Shown: positions 47,847 to 51,000 of the stretch, piece after piece | Layout of the letters: each line of letters starts with the position of its first letter | How positions within the stretch are numbered: position 1 is the stretch's first letter | From: Neocallimastix lanati (nom. inval.) | Lineage: Eukaryota > Neocallimastigomycota > Neocallimastigomycetes > Neocallimastigales > Neocallimastigaceae | DNA: 51,000 bases | Direction: 5' to 3' | Assembly: GCA_016946835.1 (NCBI GenBank) | Contig: JACVTC010000135.1 | Location: 382,501 to 433,500, forward strand | Made by a program: the position numbers and the translations under genes | The notes under the pieces: model-generated | Told to the model about the DNA's origin: nothing | Seen by the model: the letters and a program-made list of their open reading frames with translations, nothing else | Database searches by the model: none

Positions 47847-48545
47847 GGACTTTTATGTGCTACTAATTTTTAATAGTATTGTTATATTTAATTAACCTTT
47901 ATTAATATATTTTAATTTAAAAACCCAATTAACCAAGGGTCTTCTCTAAACTACAAATAAAGAAGAGTCATTATTAGGAAATCTTTAATAATAATTTATA
48001 TCAAATATTAATAATAATAAATATACATTTAAAATATATTATATCGGAGTATAATATAATATATAATAAATATATATTAAAAATAATAAATATAATAAAT
48101 ATAACTATATAATTCTTAAAAATGAAAATAAGAATAATAAAGTTAAATATATAAGAATATAATTATATAATAAATATGAATATAATAAATAATATCAACT
48201 ATATATATTTAATTATAATTAAAATAACTAAAACTATTTCATTATATTATAATATATAGAAGTATTATGTATTTTTAATATAACTTTAAAATAAATAAGA
48301 ATATATAAGTTATATATATATAATAATATTATTATATATATTTAAAAGAAATTAACTATTTAATTTAATATATTTAATATATTTCATATTATAATGAATA
48401 ATATATATATGAATATTGAATAATATATGAATAAGAAATTATTTCAAATATTATTATTGATAAAAGAGATAATATTAAATTTAATATTTAATAATTATTA
48501 TTAAATATACAGAATATGTTGCTTGCACCTATTTGTTTTATATCA
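47847..48545 (-). mobile_element. Uninterrupted LTR copy in inverse orientation, keeps the LINE's empty site
   Basis: The reverse complement of 23701-24139 plus 29090-29358, with only scattered mismatches. It lacks about 9 terminal bases at its left end, next to the foldback. Around 48110 it reads continuously across the position where the other copy carries the LINE. Confidence 0.8.
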
Positions 48546-48549
48546 GTAT
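48546..48549 (+). repeat. Candidate target duplication GTAT (left)
   Basis: GTAT separates the two head-to-tail LTRs and recurs at 48937-48940 after the second one. Confidence 0.5.
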
Positions 48550-48936
48550 TGATATGCGGGACTTTTATGTGCAATAATTTATAAGCAGTGGGTTTTAAAT
48601 AATGGTAGTTTAGTAAATTTTATTAATAAAATTATAATATTCGTACGATTAAAATAATAATTCTAATTCCTAAAAATGTACAAGAGAGTCCTCAAATTTC
48701 TAATATAAATAATTTAATCTATTTATAAGAAATAGGTATTATATTAATTATATATTCTAATATATAGAACTATATTAATTTTATATGAATTAAAGTATTA
48801 TAATTATTATAATTATAATAATACATATTGAAATAAAATAAAATAAAATAATTATTATCAAAAAGATATAAATTTAATATTTAATAATTATTATTAAATA
48901 TACAAATATGTTACTACAAATACTTGTTTTATATCA
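48550..48936 (-). mobile_element. Second, shorter and diverged LTR of the same family
   Basis: 387 bp starting TGATATGCGGGACTTTTATGTGC and ending TTGTTTTATATCA, so both ends match the larger copy. The centre differs and is shorter. GTAT occurs on both sides. Confidence 0.7.
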
Positions 48937-48940
48937 GTAT

Positions 48941-49981
48941 TATTTAATGGATTTATTTCGTAGACTTAATCTACATGCATATGCACCAATATGCTGGGAA
49001 TTCCCTTGTATGTATATTATTGATTGATTGATTGATTTTGTCTTATTTTATTTTATTTATTACTTTGTTTATAATTGTTATATCACAACACAATAACATA
49101 GCAATACTTTAGACACAGAAAATGTAAAAATATTAATGTATCTTTAAATAATAATTTTTATTTAATTCTTTTTTATTATTTCATGTTTGTAATTTTTAAT
49201 TTATAATTTCTTTTATATTATATGAATTACTATTCATATAGTATAAAGCCAGAATAATTATATAAGTAACATAAATTAATTATAAATAATATAAATTAAT
49301 ACCATCAAAAATATTTCTAACACATTAATATACATAAATAACATAATAAAAATAATTTTATTATTTCAATATTAATATTCAATTGTAATAATAAAGAATT
49401 CTTTCCATTAATATTAATGGAATAGTCTTTATTTTTAATAACGATATTTATTAATATGAATAATTAATTTCTATTTTTTATTAATATTTATTATTATTAT
49501 TATTAGAATTATTATTATTATAATTATTATTAATATTAGTATTAGTATTATTTATAATTATTTTTTTATTTTGTTTAATTGATTTATTAATTTTATTATT
49601 TTATGTGTTTAGTAGTTTTGATTAATTTCGTTACAAAACTAATTTATATACATTTCTTATTAATTATTTTGGTGTTTAAAGTAAATTAAAAATATAAATA
49701 AATACTTGAATAAAAATATAATTTTATAATATAATGAAAATTTAAATATTTATATGTGTATTATTCAAAATTAAAATTTATATATTTAAATAAATAATTT
49801 AAATTAAAATAACAATAAAAAATAAAAAAATAAAATAAATTATTGCTATTAATATTCTTTAATAGTTCCTTAATGTTCATATTTCTTATTGCTATATAAA
49901 AAATTGGAGTGAAAAAGAGTAACAATGCTTTCATTAATAACTTTTATATATTGAAATTTTTATCAACATATTCATTGTGTT
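48941..49981. other. AT-rich spacer with short simple repeats
   Basis: Includes four GATT repeats near 49020-49036 and a TTA/ATT array near 49490-49555. No gene seen. The terminator of the minus-strand gene at 49982 should be at its right edge. Confidence 0.6.
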
Positions 49982-51000
49982 TTATGGATTAATTCCATTT
50001 ACACATTTACTATTAGTACATTCTAATTCCAAAATTTTGTCTCCTTGTAATAGTCCTGTGCCTGAATCTTTAGGGCAAGAATCGTCCTTTTCCATAACTC
50101 TATAGGTTGTAGTTGCTTTATCACACAAAATATTAACATAAAGGTACTTCAAATTATTCTTGTACTTCGTGTTCAACTTAATAATCTTATCACTTACATT
50201 AATTATAGCATATTCTGAATTAGTAATGCCGAATTGGCTACTTTCACCTTTTACAACGTAATTACCAGAATTAGCATTATTAATTTCTATGAACTTTTCG
50301 TTTGTCAGACATATTGATATTTTCGATTGGATTTTGACAACTTTACCATTTAATCCATTACAATTACTTTTTTCTTGAATTTCATTCAAAGAACATTTCA
50401 GGACATTGCTATCAATCTTACAGGTGTAAACATTGTTACTATCTAATAGGTAGTAACCTACATCGGTGATTTGATCGCACTTATTTCCTTCCGTTTCACA
50501 GTAATATAAATTATCACCATTAAGATAGTATGTTTTTCCTAGACCTATATAAAATTAAAATTAGGAATTACAATTATTTTTTTTTTTTTTTTAGAATTTA
50601 AGAAAGCATTAAAATAATATTCTTTTTATATTCATACTACTATTTATATTCCATTAACACTTACAATTGGTTCCTTCTACGACATTGCATGAATTATTTA
50701 TTGGTTCATTTTCATTTTCATTTTCATTTTCATTCTCATTTTCATTCTCATTTTCATTCTCATTTTCATTCTCATTTTCATTCTCATTTTCATTCTCATT
50801 TTCATTCTCATTTTCATTCTCATTTTCATTCTCATGCTCATTTTCATTCTCATGCTCATTTTCATTCTCATTTTCATTCTCATTCTCATTTTCATTCTCA
50901 TTCTCATTCTCATTCTCATTCTCATTTTCATTCTCATTTTCATTCTCATTCTCATTTTCATTCTCATTTTCATTCTCATTTTCATTCTCATTCTCATTTT
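49982..51000 (-). CDS. Scaffoldin-like repeat protein, 3' part; upstream exon carries a (Glu-Asn)n tract and leaves the window
   Basis: Minus-strand exons: 51000-50665 (open at the window edge) and 50544-49982 (TAA at 49984-49982), joined by a 120-nt phase-1 intron (GTAAGT...ATATAG, T|GT giving Cys). The last exon reads C-L-G-K-T-Y-Y-L-N-G-D, L-Y-Y-C...C, G-Y-Y-L-L-D, Y-T-C...C-S, then a domain with I-S-I-C-L, N-N-A-N-S-G-N-Y, K-Y-L-Y-V-N and Y-R-V-M-E-K-D-D-S-C-P...C...C. This follows the small gene at 32850-34310 block by block, so they are paralogs. Before it come about 98 residues of Glu-Asn dipeptides with two His substitutions, then E-P-I-N-N-S-C-N-V-V-E-G-T-N. No anchor follows the last Cys. 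The N-terminus is outside the window; function is unknown beyond the shared module. Confidence 0.82.
50705..51000 (-). repeat. 12-bp coding minisatellite (GAGAATGAAAAT)n, encodes (Glu-Asn)n
   Basis: In the frame of the adjoining exon the units read Glu-Asn-Glu-Asn. Two units carry CAT (His) near 50834 and 50852. Another frame reads Met-Arg/Met-Lys but does not join the splice donor. Confidence 0.85.

Noticed and set aside
47713-47895. 60-aa frame with N-L-A-K-C repeats
   Set aside because: Arises from the 15-bp foldback units; ends in unrelated LTR sequence.
50698-50997. Met-Arg/Met-Lys repeat frame on the minus strand
   Set aside because: Shadow of the Glu-Asn frame, which alone joins the splice donor and the downstream Cys-repeat exon.

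Overview
The window looks like nuclear DNA of an anaerobic gut fungus (Neocallimastigomycota: Neocallimastix, Piromyces, Anaeromyces relatives). Three things point there: extremely AT-rich, microsatellite-laden intergenic DNA; small spliceosomal introns (GTAAGT/GTGAGT...AG); and a giant secreted, anchored Cys/Gly-Tyr-Tyr repeat protein that matches the published description of the fungal cellulosome scaffoldin ScaA. The assignment rests on pattern recognition; no database search was possible.

Layout. 1-3192: AT-rich upstream DNA with a 7-bp satellite, an unassigned island and several perfect hairpins. 3193-22574 (+): a five-exon gene whose exons add up to exactly 6,288 codons (6,287 aa), with signal peptide, dozens of GYY...Cys repeats, at least three higher-order module types, an acidic region, a Thr-rich stalk and a C-terminal GPI-like tail. 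23701-29358: an LTR (TGATAT...ATATCA) split by a 4.9-kb LINE with a 14-bp target duplication. 29497-31687: a decayed second copy of the same LINE. 32850-34310 (-): a small secreted protein gene built from the same repeat module, with a probable one-base frame break at its start. 36084-38470: long T and TTA/TAA arrays. 39285-46196: a complete but dead Ty1/copia element with near-identical LTRs, a half-tRNA-Lys type primer site, a leader hairpin array and a nested 773-bp insertion. 46364-46593: a 46-bp minisatellite. 47473-47836: a foldback of 15-bp units. 47847-48936: two more LTR copies in inverse orientation, one of which preserves the LINE's empty target site. 49982-51000 (-): the 3' part of a second small scaffoldin-like gene with a (Glu-Asn)n tract running off the window.

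How the genes relate. The three cellular genes share repeats, Cys spacing and exclusively phase-1 introns, so they form a local family. The large member has the features of a cell-wall or membrane-anchored scaffold that would display dockerin-bearing plant-cell-wall-degrading enzymes. The two small members have the module but no visible anchor. Everything else in the window is transposable elements, their relics and simple repeats.
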